From positions 1 to 15,497 of the forward strand of contig BBXU01000463.1 of NCBI GenBank assembly GCA_001598975.1: a stretch of DNA of 15,497 nt, read 5' to 3'. This document shows positions 1-9,166 of the stretch, one piece after another. Within the stretch, counting starts at the first letter, position 1, and each line of letters begins with the position of its first letter. The notes under the pieces were generated by a model. That model was not told where the DNA came from. It made no database searches and saw only the letters and a list, made by a program, of their open reading frames with translations. A program made the translations under genes and the position numbers. Origin of the DNA: Parachlorella kessleri (lineage: Eukaryota; Chlorophyta; Trebouxiophyceae; Chlorellales; Chlorellaceae).

Positions 1-7
1 CCCCCAA

Positions 8-28
8 CCACCACCACCACCACCACCA
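8..28. repeat. (CCA)7 microsatellite at the window edge
   Basis: Seven perfect CCA units, read as TGG on the minus strand. They lie just downstream of the proposed donor at 72, so in the left gene's next intron. The frame of exon 8 also stays open through the repeat to the edge, so a Trp-rich readthrough cannot be excluded, but it is unlikely given the good GTGGGT donor. Confidence 0.85.
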
Positions 29-72
29 CAACACAACACACCCACAAACCCCCATGCTGCGCTTCCACCCAC

Positions 73-3000
73 CGGGTGCGAACCAGCAGTCAACCGGGAT
101 GTGGAACCGGTCATCCAACTCTGGCCGCGGTGCCCAGGGCCAGTCCAGCAGGTACAGCGCCAGCCGACACTCCAGCTCCAACACTGCGGGGGAAGGAGGG
201 AAGCAGTGGGGGCCATGGAGGGCGGGATGACTGCCAGCTGGGTGCTAGCGCTAGGGTATGACATGAAGGAAAGGGGCGATCCGCGACTTCCAGCCCAGGT
301 TTCTGACGCCTCTTGACACTGCTGGGGCACTCAAGAGTCTCTGGTGTGCCCAGGCCAGCCACTCGCTCTCACCTGGGTCCCAATGCGGGCGGGCCAGCCT
401 GTCAACGAGCTCCCCTGAGACAGGGAGCGGCGGCGCGGGCGTACCCGCCGCGGGGGCGGGCCTCGCCGGTGGGGACAGAGCCCGCCGCCGAAGGAGGGAC
501 TTCCGAGGTGAGGGTTGGACATCCACTTGCTCACACCTGCTGCGCTTGCTGCTCCTCTCACCTAGCTGCCGCACCTTGGGTGATTGCGAGCCTTGGGAGA
601 TCGAAGAGGGCGCAAGCGCCTTGCTGCTGTGCGATCGGGGCGCCTTACGATCACCCCTGTGCTGCTCACAGCTTCTGGCCCCGCGGGGAGCACCCCCTGC
701 ACCCTCCGTTCCCCCGCTCGTTGTCTTAACCCCTGCCCTGCCACATGTCGCTGCCTGGGCACGCTGTGCCGTGCTAGAGCTTGGCTCGATTAGTCCGCTA
801 TGTGACCCCAGGTCCATGTTGCTCCCCAGGCTGTCCAGCTCCCCGCTCGTGCTGCCGCCGCTCCGCTGCCCGGCCGCCATGCCCACCCCTGACTGCTGCC
901 CCTGAGGGGCGGTCACGCTGCAATGCAAGCCTGGCTGGGCAGGTGCTGCTGCACCAAGGCCCTCCACAGGGGTCCCAGCTGTCACTTCTGCAACTGGGTG
1001 GTCGGGCAGGCCTGGGCCCTCGTGTTCGCTGCTTTTCAGGCGGCCCTCCGATGGCGATTCTGGGGGCAGGACCTGCTGCCGGTCGATGTCAGGGCCCGGT
1101 GCACGGTTATCAGACAGAGAGATGCAGGCGTGAGAAGCTGCTGGCCACGCTGGCGCTGCAGCACATGAGAGTGGCAGACCTGCTGGGGCACCTAGGCATG
1201 CTGCTTCTCCCACACTGGGGACGGGTGGTGGGGCAAGAGCGGATGCGAGACTGAGGACCGGCAGGTGGGCGACCCTGGCAGGTGCTTGAATGTCGGCAGT
1301 GCATGCTGCCGGCTGAGTCTGGCTGCTGACATGGTCCGGTACTGAAGCCTCTGGCTCCCCTGCCATGCAAGCAGCCTCAGCTGCACATCGTGCGCCAGCT
1401 CTGCCTGCACGATGGGCAAGCCCTCTTGCAGGGTGTCAGCAACCAATCCCTGCGAAGGAAGCTTAAGGAAGAAGGTAGACTCTCACAGCGGGGGCTGTTG
1501 GCTCGCCTTTCCAGCAGACAACCATGGAGCAGCCGGTTCTCTCTGTGCAGCGAGCTACCTTGCCTTGTAGGCGCGGGTCCCTTGGGCAAAGCACCCCGCT
1601 GCCGGATGCCAAGGCCTGGCACCTGCTGCTGGCTGCAAGCCCCGGCCCCGCCACAGAGCCTGCTGCCAGTGCTGCCATTGCTGGCCCTAGACCCTGCTGT
1701 TGCCATCTTGGTGCCTCACAGGCAGCTGGGGCTGCTACCCTGACCAGCACTGCAACCGGCTGCGCCAAATGTGCCACCATGCTGCCGGCTACCGCCCTCT
1801 CATGAGCCGCCGCATGAACCGCCAAATGACTAGCGGGTGCTGCTGCTGCTGCTTGGAGTGCCGCCAGTCGAGCCGCCGAGCCTCGCTTATCCCTCAGTGT
1901 CAGCAGCAGGGCGGCTAGCGCCTTGGCACCAACGGGCAGTGACCCGTCTTCAGCCCTGCCTTGCTTGGCAAGGACCTTGCTCAGCAGCCCCAGGCTGCCC
2001 TCCAGCTGCCACTGGAATTGCGCCACCTGTAAGGAATCGCAGGCAAAGCAGGCCAGGCAGTGAGTATCACCCATAACTCGATTATGTGATGCCTATCAAG
2101 TGTCACCAGCGCATGTAAGTTTCGTGGGCAAGCTTTGTCAGGCCAACAGCAACTGAGCAACGAGCAGCAGAGCTAGCACATCCTCCCCCAGCATTCACAA
2201 AGCAGTTCATCATTAATCAAAAAAGGTAAGGCCTACCTCTTGCATGCTGCTCATGAGGCTGGGCCACCTACTTTGCAACTCCCCCAGCTCAGCCTGTACT
2301 CCCACCTGCACCTCGCACATCCACCCATCCATTTTCTCACCACGATGCAACAGTTCTGTAGAGTTGCCATTGCCTCGATGACTGCATGGCTGTACTGGCT
2401 GCCATATGTAGTTTCATGCCTCATTACGCAGGCCACTGCCTGTTGCTTGGGGTCAGCCAACACGGTACCTGGCAGGGACCTATAGCTCACCTCTGTGTCG
2501 TTTATGCCCTTGGACGAGAGGAAGCGCACAGGTAAAGCACTCACGTTGCTGTTCTGTGCAGAGGAATAGGCAATACGACAGTTGATTTGACAGCTCCTTT
2601 ACTCTCTATGGCGAGCACAGGGAGCAGAACTTCACCCGTCAGCCGTTACCAGAGTCTGACCTGAGAGACGATGTGCACCACCCACGTGCCACTGGGCTGC
2701 CTTTCCGCAGCATGAATTTGTTGCCAGCTGTAGACGCCTCTCCGCTTGGCGCGAACCAGCAAGCCTCGTACCACAGACAGCCCTTCTTGTTGGTACGCAG
2801 GTTGCCCTGCATGAGAGAGCCGTAGGGCTTGCACCCACATGCAGAAGCTGCCACTTGCACTTAGATGTTGCAGAATTCGGACTTCACAGCAAATTCCAAA
2901 CTTGCAGAGCCTACCAACCCTGCTGCCAACCTGCTGCCAACCATGCTGCTAGTGCGCGATATTTGACCACCCCAGTGTGTCTTGCTAACCTTGCAGTACG

Positions 3001-3167
3001 GCCTCAAAGTGGAGCAGGTCGGCCAGCAGGGCCGCTCCCACGGCCAGAGAGGCCGCCGTGGCAAGGGAGCACTCTGCAAGGCTTGCTGCCTTGCTGCTGG
3101 TGCAGTTAAATGAGGGAGTTGCTGTGGTCTGAGCCATTGCTGTGTTAGCCTGCTGCAGGCCATCCAT
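73..3167 (-). CDS. Unrecognised large multi-exon protein, 3' end beyond left edge
   Basis: I do not recognise this gene. Proposed exons, in transcription order: 3167-2990, 2847-2661, 2548-2341, 2305-2237, 2026-1559, 1449-1343, 1214-373, 183-73. All joins keep frame and use GT..AG, giving about 723 codons and continuing left of the window. The start is the ATG at 3167. Exon 1 is Ala/Ser-rich with a hydrophobic stretch (about residues 38-57). Exon 2 has a CxC-x17-C-x5-C cysteine pattern, possibly metal-binding but unproven. Exons 4-6 are helical and Leu/Ala-rich. Exon 7 is a long Ser/Pro/Gly-rich, probably disordered linker with basic SPRK-like patches. Exon 8 returns to an ordered look (LELECRLALYLLDWPW). 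Weak points: the 35-nt intron 2340-2306 (alternatively exon 3 stops at 2491), and the exon 6-7 junction, where the donor at 1342 is poor though the acceptor before 1214 has a good pyrimidine tract. Exon 5, the long exon 7 frame and the exon 7-8 junction are the best supported parts. Confidence 0.55.
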
Positions 3168-3336
3168 TCTGTTCCCTGCACCAGTACCTAAGCTAAAGCT
3201 GGGCTGCAGCTAGGGCACGAGAGCCGTGCTTCTTGAATTGTAGCCTGATATCAAAGGAGATGTGCGCTGCAACCAACACTTCATACATCGATCGACACCA
3301 GAACAAGTCGAACACGAGTGATTGGCAGGATCACGA

Positions 3337-3356
3337 TAAGTGGATTACTCCACTTA
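3337..3356. promoter_or_regulatory. Perfect inverted repeat, 8-bp arms, 4-nt spacer
   Basis: TAAGTGGA and TCCACTTA flank the spacer TTAC. It could be a site for a dimeric regulator or a short hairpin in a leader transcript. Only the symmetry is seen directly; the function is unknown. Confidence 0.45.
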
Positions 3357-3445
3357 AACTGCAGTCACCTGCCTTTCGAATCAAGTAATATCCGACGATC
3401 AGCACTACATGGAGCATTCCTCTAATGGGGTCGGCATAGTTATTG

Positions 3446-3461
3446 GCGCGCAGCTGCGCGC
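3446..3461. promoter_or_regulatory. Perfect 16-bp palindrome with central CAGCTG E-box
   Basis: GCGCGCAGCTGCGCGC equals its own reverse complement. The centre is CAGCTG, a CANNTG E-box of the kind bound by bHLH factors. It sits 191 bases upstream of the NUP50 ATG and about 280 bases from the opposite ATG. The regulatory role is inferred. Confidence 0.45.
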
Positions 3462-3636
3462 AGGAATTCCGTTCAATTGGCATTAACCTGAAACCCCTGG
3501 GGTCACCCGCCAGGCCACCTGCCTGGCCGATCCAACGGCCTGCCCAAAATAGAAATTTGCAGCTTTGCAGTGAACTGGGGTCCCCACTTGGTATATGTCT
3601 GATTGAAAGGGTGTGTACTTGTGTTGTTAGGGTCTC

Positions 3637-6600
3637 ATGTCTGGCAGACCATCTGATAACCTCGTCCCTGACGCTAAGAGACGAGCTGGGCGGCAACTTA
3701 CCAAGGACGACGGCAGCGACGATGACGGCGAGGTGACCATTTTTTGCCGACAGCAACCACCTGATCACTTGGGCTTTCTGCAGTAGCTAGTTCGTACCTC
3801 AGGCAAACAAGCAACGCCAGTCGGGACGCCTCCAGAGAGATGCCCGCCTTGACTGCAGCAGTCCTATCTTGAGACCGAGCCAAGCACAGTTCTGAGCTTG
3901 GTGCAGGCAGTAGACCCAGGCAACTTTGCCCGTGCCAGTGATGATGTTCTGAAGAAGCGGAAAATCATCAAGGCGCGGCGTGGGCCGGGCGAGGCCATGC
4001 CTGCAGCAGCCAACCCGTTTGCCGGCTTGGCGCTGCCAACGGGCGGTGCTGCCGTGACGCCAGCGGCGACCCCTGCTGCTGCAAATCCATTTGCCGGCAT
4101 AAATCTGTTCCCTGCCAAGCCGGCAGACCAGCCTGCAACTAGCACAGATGCCAAGGCAACAGAAGCGGGCGGAGGCGGGCCTGCTGCGGGTGATGGGCAG
4201 CCGGCAGCTGAGGCTGAGGCTGAGCAGCAGGGTGCTGAGGAGCAGCAGCAAGAGAATGGCACGGAAGCGGCTGAGGAGCCGGCAGCCGCGGAGCAGGCGG
4301 CAGCCCCTCAGGAAGAGCCAGCAGTGGGCGGCACTGATGCAAAGGGTGCTGAGGAGCGGAAGGAAGACACAGGTGCCAAGGAGAGCACAGCAGCTACTGG
4401 CGGCCCTGCGGCAGCAGGCGGCGGGTTCGGCTCGCTGGCCGGCACAGCCAAGCCGGGGGGCCTGCTGTTTGGCGGCGTGGGAGCAGGTGGCGGTTTTGGG
4501 TCTCTAGGTGAGCTGATGCGCTAAGTTGGGAGGCGGGGTCGTAAACTGCAAAGCTTTTGCAGCGCTGCTGGCATGGGCGTTGTGCCTGGCTGGCCGTCAG
4601 TTGCATAGCGGAGGGTAAATAAAGGTGGCAGTCACTGCAGCTCAGTCAGAAAGGACGGGCCTTGAATGAACCCTCGCTGTGAGCTTATGTAGACGCCGCA
4701 CTCAGTGGATAATTTACACAAGGGACAGTCTGCTAGGGCATAGATGGGCATGGGTGCGAAGTACATTGCAATCTGCATGCAGTGCATGTGCAGGCTGTTC
4801 ATATTAAGCCACCTTAGAAGATATGGGTTCGCTGTCTGGGACAGGCCATCTAACCATGAGAGTGTAGTAATGGAAAAGACCCCTGCCTGCCTTCCTCCCC
4901 TTTCACCAGCCTCTGCTTCCAGCGGCGCCGCCTTCTCGTTTGGCGCCGGCGCCTCCGGTCCCGCCGGCGGCGCCAGCGGCAGCCTCTTTAGCTTCTCCAC
5001 CGCAGCAGCCCGCGGCGAAGGCGGCGCCACCTTCAGCTTTGGGGCGCCCTCGGGGGCAGCGGCTGCCGCACCCACGGGGGGCGGCAGCATCTTCGGCACG
5101 CATGCCGCCTTCGGCACTGCCACCGCCGGCGCCTTCGGTAGGTGCAGGCTCCGTGCCCATGTGTATACCAGCTAGGGCTTGCAAGGCGAGCTTTGCAGGC
5201 CCATATTGTGTGCGTAGCGGCTTTGAGAGCGTATTGTTATGACACATCTACCAGACCTGTGCCCGCACCCGGGTTACCAGGTTCATTACCTACCCCTCTG
5301 TGCTGTGCATGCCCTGTCCCACTGTGTCTGCACCTTCCAGTGGAGTCATGCCCTACTCTGCCTCCCATACATCTTTCTCACCGGCACTCCTGCGATCTTG
5401 TGATGCCGCAGGGGCTGGGGGCGGGGCCGGCGCGGCAGGCAAGCCGGCAGCGGCAGCGCTACCGCAGGAGCAGGCAGTGGCCACGGGGGAAGAGGGTGAG
5501 AGCACTGTCTTCTCAGGTATGCGAATGGCTCGCCCGCTCGCCAGGCCGCACTGGCAGGCTGCCCCTGCTCCTTTGTAACCGGCTGCACTGAGGCCCGGGG
5601 CATGGGATGCGCGGTCAGCACAGTGCGATTCAACATGCATAACACAGAGGGGTGCTGCTGGGAAAGTGAGGCATTACTTGTCAATGGTGGCAGGTGAGGC
5701 GTGTAGAGCAGAGCTAAGGGAGCTGTGCGCTATTTGTTGTTGCTGCCATGGCAGTACAAGCCCAGTATTACCTATCTGCTCCCCGGTGGGCAAGCAGGCA
5801 GATGTCATTGCAGGTGCTGGGTTGACTGCTGTGACCGGCTCAGCGTGGCTACATGGTGTGGTTCCTTACGTGACCCGCAGGAGAAGGAGTGCTCTTCGAG
5901 TTCGATGCGGCCAAGCAGTGGCGAGAGCGCGGCAGGGGCGAGATGCGTGTGAATGCGGCACCTTCTGGCCAGGTTTGCACAGAGGCGCCGGGCACACTTT
6001 GGCGGGGGGCCTGGTGAAGGGGGGGGGGGGGGGGGGTACCGTAGGATGGCCCCGTGCGGCCTGAGCGATGACTACCTGAAATATGGAGCAACCTCCTCTA
6101 TTTGATTTTAACTGCTGGCGTTCCGACACAGGGACTGGCAGAAGGGAGGCTGCGGGTGCCCAGCGCCACAAAGTGCAGCACAAGCCATGTCATATACCCT
6201 GAAGCCTCCGGTGGTTCATAAGTTGCTAACCCATGGTCCAGTGGCAGCTCCCAAGCCGCTGCGCACAAGCAGCAGCAGCAGCCAGGCTTTGAGTGTTCAA
6301 CCGGTGTGCAACGTCACCGCCTGCAGGCGCGGCTGGTGATGCGGCAGCGCGGCAACCTGCGGCTGCTGCTCAACGCCAACCTGTGGGCGGACATGCAGGT
6401 CACCAAGATGGAGGGGGGCAAGGTGCGGAGACCAGGCGCGGAAGGTGTGCTGTAGCTGTTTGTGGAGTGTGGCGCTGTTAGCCCCAGGAGGCTGTCATGC
6501 CTGCCGGCGTTCTGTCTGGCGCATGGCCAAGTGTGCAGTCGGTTGAGTTCCTTGCCTATCAGGTGTACGTTTAGGTATCATGCCTTTGCCGGGGCCATTT

Positions 6601-6920
6601 GCGTGCTCATGCAATCTCGCAAGTCAGTACCTGTTGGCGTGCTAATTCAGGGCGCGACGTTTGCGTGCATCAATGCTGCGGTCCCAGAGGATGGCTCACC
6701 AACGACGAAGGGGGACGAGGGCAAAGAGGGCGCCACAGAGGAGGCGCCGGCGCCGGCGCCTTCGAAGGATGCCAGCTCAGCTGCCGCAGCGCCCAAGCTG
6801 GCCACCTTTGCCTTCCGCGTAAAAACCGCTGAGATCCTGGAGCAGTTTGTGGCCAGCGTGAATGCTTACAAGGCCGGCAAGCAGCAGGAGGCAGGGCAGG
6901 CAACAGACAAGGCTGTGTGA
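3637..6920 (+). CDS. NUP50: Nuclear pore protein NUP50 (FG nucleoporin with Ran-binding domain)
   Basis: Seven exons: 3637-3732, 3907-4507, 4910-5137, 5412-5516, 5881-5972, 6327-6422, 6651-6920 (TGA). They join in phase to 495 residues. NUP50 is a mobile nuclear-basket nucleoporin that binds importin-alpha and Ran and helps importin-alpha/cargo recycling. Residues 10-57 match plant NUP50: a basic patch (AKRRAGRQL), an acidic run, then GNFARASDDVLKKRKIIKAR. NPFAG occurs at 68-72 and 92-96. Residues about 110-205 are Ala/Glu/Gln-rich and disordered. Residues about 205-305 carry FG motifs (FGSL, FSFG, IFG, AFG). The Ran-binding domain spans about 334-480, with WRERGRGE at 357-364, RLVMRQRGNLRLLLNANL in exon 6 and FACIN at 410-414. 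An acidic/Ala-Pro insert (about 417-455) precedes the last strand and helix (LATFAF...EILEQFVASVNAYK). The ATG at 3637 suits the short plant-like N-terminus. Conserved blocks cross three splice junctions, so the model is firm. Confidence 0.93.
6019..6036. repeat. Poly-G run of 18 in NUP50 intron 5
   Basis: Eighteen consecutive G residues lie 46 bases inside intron 5 (5973-6326). Such a run could form a G-quadruplex in DNA or pre-mRNA, and its exact length is vulnerable to sequencing error. It has no effect on the coding frame. Confidence 0.9.
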
Positions 6921-7323
6921 AGGCGCTGCCAAGCTGGCACTACCTGGAGCTAGCTAGGGATTTTGGCTGTGATTAGCTGCGTTGCGTATGGCTGCTTGTG
7001 CTTGTTTCGCCGTGTTGTCTGCTTGATAAAGCTAGGCTCGAGGTGCTGGCCGGCCCTATTGTGGCTGTCAGACTCTGTCATCCCAGAGTTGTGTAGTTGT
7101 GACAGCCCAGTCAAGGGCTCCTCAAGGTGAGATTTTAGAGGGGCAGTAGATTGCAATGCTTCTGAGCTCTCTCAGGGCGACCCTTGCCAGGTGTGGGGAA
7201 GCATGCTGGCCACACCTGGCATTCATAAACGAGGCCATGCTGAAAAGACCAGATAGGCAACATGACCGTTGTTATATTTGATGGTCCAGATACAGGAAGC
7301 TGGCATCCTGTCCACAGCATGCT

Positions 7324-7328
7324 TGTAA
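7324..7328 (+). other. Candidate poly(A) signal TGTAA for NUP50
   Basis: TGTAA is the predominant chlorophyte polyadenylation motif. This is the first copy I find on the plus strand after the NUP50 stop and would give a 3' UTR of roughly 0.4 kb. A five-base motif occurs often by chance. Confidence 0.4.
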
Positions 7329-7654
7329 GCAAGGTCTTAACCAGCAGGCTTTGGGACCTGGGGGCCAACCTGACTGCGAAAAACTACTACCTGCAGCGCC
7401 GCGTAGGATCAATACGAGTTTCTTGAAAGCATGATTGAATACTCAGCAGGAAAACACAGCTCAAAATGTTTCTTGTTCACCAAGAAGCCTGCGCACAAAG
7501 ACATCACAAATGCCAATTGGCATCCCACCACACCATTATGCAATGTATGAAAGCCGTGCTAAGCACCTGCATGTAGAGCTCCTAATAGCTCCTGCCTAGG
7601 AGCAGCCTGACATCAAATGCAACAGCTGCCTAGCATATAATGCCAAACTGCCGC

Positions 7655-7659
7655 TTACA
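7655..7659 (-). other. Candidate poly(A) signal TGTAA for the 7958-9166 gene
   Basis: The plus strand reads TTACA, so the minus strand reads TGTAA, about 300 bases past the TAG stop at 7958. It is the first such motif downstream on that strand. Support is motif and position only. Confidence 0.4.
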
Positions 7660-7957
7660 GCATGCATCCTGCTTCAAATCCGGGGAGCAGGCCGCTCAGA
7701 TCTCAGGCAAGACACAGAGCACAAGTGCATAGACCCCTGTCGGGCCCAGTCTCCTGATACCTTGTCTGTGACGCATTACCTGCCACCCTCAATAAAAACA
7801 AAACCCCTCCCAGACCAGGCCCTGTAACTAGTTAGGAAGCTCGCAAGCGGACCTCACTTCGCTGTCTGCGCCTGGCTACCATTGAGGATAAAATATGCCA
7901 CCAGGAGAGGTAGACACTGTACTACCTCACTCCCGCAGCCCAGCGCCTACTGCCCGG

Positions 7958-9166
7958 CTACCTGCCTACCACCCCCCGCTCATGCACCTCCCGCAGCTCC
8001 TGCACCTGCCTCCGGAGCGCCGCCACCTCCCCCTCCGCCGCCCCCAGCCGCTGCTCAGCCGCCTCCAGCCGCCCGCACACCTCCTCCAGCCGCCGCCCCA
8101 TCTCCGCTTCCATGCCCTCCATGCTCTGCATGCGCTCCCGCGAGGCCTGGAACTCGGTGAAGCTCCAGAACAGGGTCAGGCCCACCGCCGCTAGCGTGGC
8201 AAGCGACTCCAGGTTCCCCTCCCGGATGATCGTCTTGTCGGTCAGCTGGTTGGCCTGGGTCACCAGCCACTTGAAGGCCTGCAGCAGCAGCAGCAGCAGC
8301 AGCAGGAGGAGGAGGAGGAGGAGGAGGAGGAGGAGGAGGAGGAGGAGGTGGTCAGCCCAGGGAAGTACCTAGCCTGATGTTAGAGCTTCCCACCACCCTT
8401 TCGGGTAAGTCAGGTACAAGGGGTGGGGCTTACGGTGGGCGACTGCTGCCAGCCAACCCAGCTAGTGCATCTCATGCCCAGGGGCTGTGCAGGGCTGACA
8501 AGTGCTCAGCTGGCAGATGCAGACGTGCAGGCAGCATTGAATGAACATGGCGCCCATGCTGACCTGCCCCGCATGGTGTCCACCTCAGCTCAACAGCTTT
8601 GCAGAGGATAAGCTGCCTTAGCAACCCAGCATTGAAGTGGTGCCCAACATGCGTCAGGTTGCCATGCACGCAGGGCAGCAGCTACGAGCATGCTACGCTC
8701 GAGCACCGAGGTCAGGTCAAATGCTCACCGGGGCTATCTCTCTTCGAAACACCGTCAGGAGCACGGCTGTTGCTACTGAGCCTCCCAGCATCAGGTTCCG
8801 CCCCGTCAGCAGGTCCTGGGTTACAGCACACACGGGGTCAACATGCGTTCTTCAAGCAACACTACGATAGGTAAGAGGCCAGCTGGTGGGCACCACCTGT
8901 ACCTCGTCCCTCGCCCTGGTCACTGGTGCACCTCTGCGACTGTGTGCAGAAACATGAAACCACACATGTGCGCTTGCCCATGCATGCATGAAGTGCCAGC
9001 CAGGGGTGTGCCAGCTTGCGTAGCAACATTCAGCCACATATGCGCGCTTGGCCACGCACGCACACAGTGCCGGCCAGGGGGTTGCTTGCCAGCGGCGCTG
9101 CCAGCTCACCCTGGGAGATCTGGACAAGGGTGGGCGGGTCCCGTCAACTCCAACCGTGGTGGCCAT
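7958..9166 (-). CDS. Small protein with two membrane segments and a coiled coil, unrecognised
   Basis: Exons 9166-9110, 8815-8729 and 8278-7958 join in phase 0 to 154 residues. I know no family for it. Residues 1-19 are polar. Residues 27-42 (LMLGGSVATAVLLTVF) form a hydrophobic segment followed by RRE. Residues 49-70 are amphipathic. Residues 71-88 (LESLATLAAVGLTLFWSF) form a second hydrophobic segment. Residues 92-148 form a charged heptad-like coiled coil (RLEEVCGRLEAAEQRLGAAEGEVAALRRQVQEL, split here by RRLEE at its start). This suggests a membrane hairpin with a C-terminal coiled-coil tail, perhaps in an organelle envelope; OPA3-like proteins share that general layout, but I see no diagnostic identity. 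Exons 2 and 3 are well supported by GTGAGC donor and CAG acceptor contexts. The start is less sure: the frame is open above the ATG, and two out-of-frame ATGs (9219, 9210) lie upstream. Confidence 0.55.
8281..8348. repeat. Compound microsatellite (GCA)8(GGA)14+
   Basis: Eight GCA units (8281-8304) are followed directly by about fourteen and a half GGA units. On the minus strand it reads as a long TCC tract, then TGC units, ending in the AG acceptor of the last exon of the small membrane-protein gene, so the repeat is the intron's pyrimidine tract. Confidence 0.9.
8949..9094. repeat. Diverged 74-bp tandem duplication in intron 1
   Basis: Two adjacent copies, about 8949-9020 and 9023-9094, share GCGCTTG (8970 and 9044) and AGTGCC (8992 and 9066), both offset by exactly 74 bases, plus a following CCAGCCAGGGG / CCGGCCAGGGG. 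They lie inside the first intron of the small membrane-protein gene. Confidence 0.6.

Larger units (their letters stand above)
3168..3636. promoter_or_regulatory. Divergent intergenic promoter region
   Basis: About 470 bases separate the minus-strand start codon at 3167 from the NUP50 start codon at 3637, so both promoters and 5' leaders must fit here, or one element may serve both. I see no convincing TATA box. The stretch holds an inverted repeat (3337-3356) and a 16-bp palindrome (3446-3461), and it looks less GC-rich than the flanking exons. The promoter role is inferred from gene orientation only. Confidence 0.5.
6921..7957. other. Convergent 3' region between NUP50 and the small minus-strand gene
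   Basis: About 1 kb between two stop codons that face each other. I see no coding exon on either strand with splice support. It should hold both 3' untranslated regions, with TGTAA candidates at 7324-7328 (plus) and 7655-7659 (minus). No tRNA or repeat was noticed. Confidence 0.5.

Noticed and set aside
251..372. Minus-strand open frame continuing from the long disordered exon to a TAG at 251
   Set aside because: A GTGAGA donor after 373 joins in phase to a clearly coding exon at 183-73, so this stretch is better read as the start of an intron.
8472..8669. Possible extra exon in the last intron of the small gene
   Set aside because: The best-bounded segment is 29 nt, not a multiple of three, and would break the phase-0 join between 8729 and 8278.
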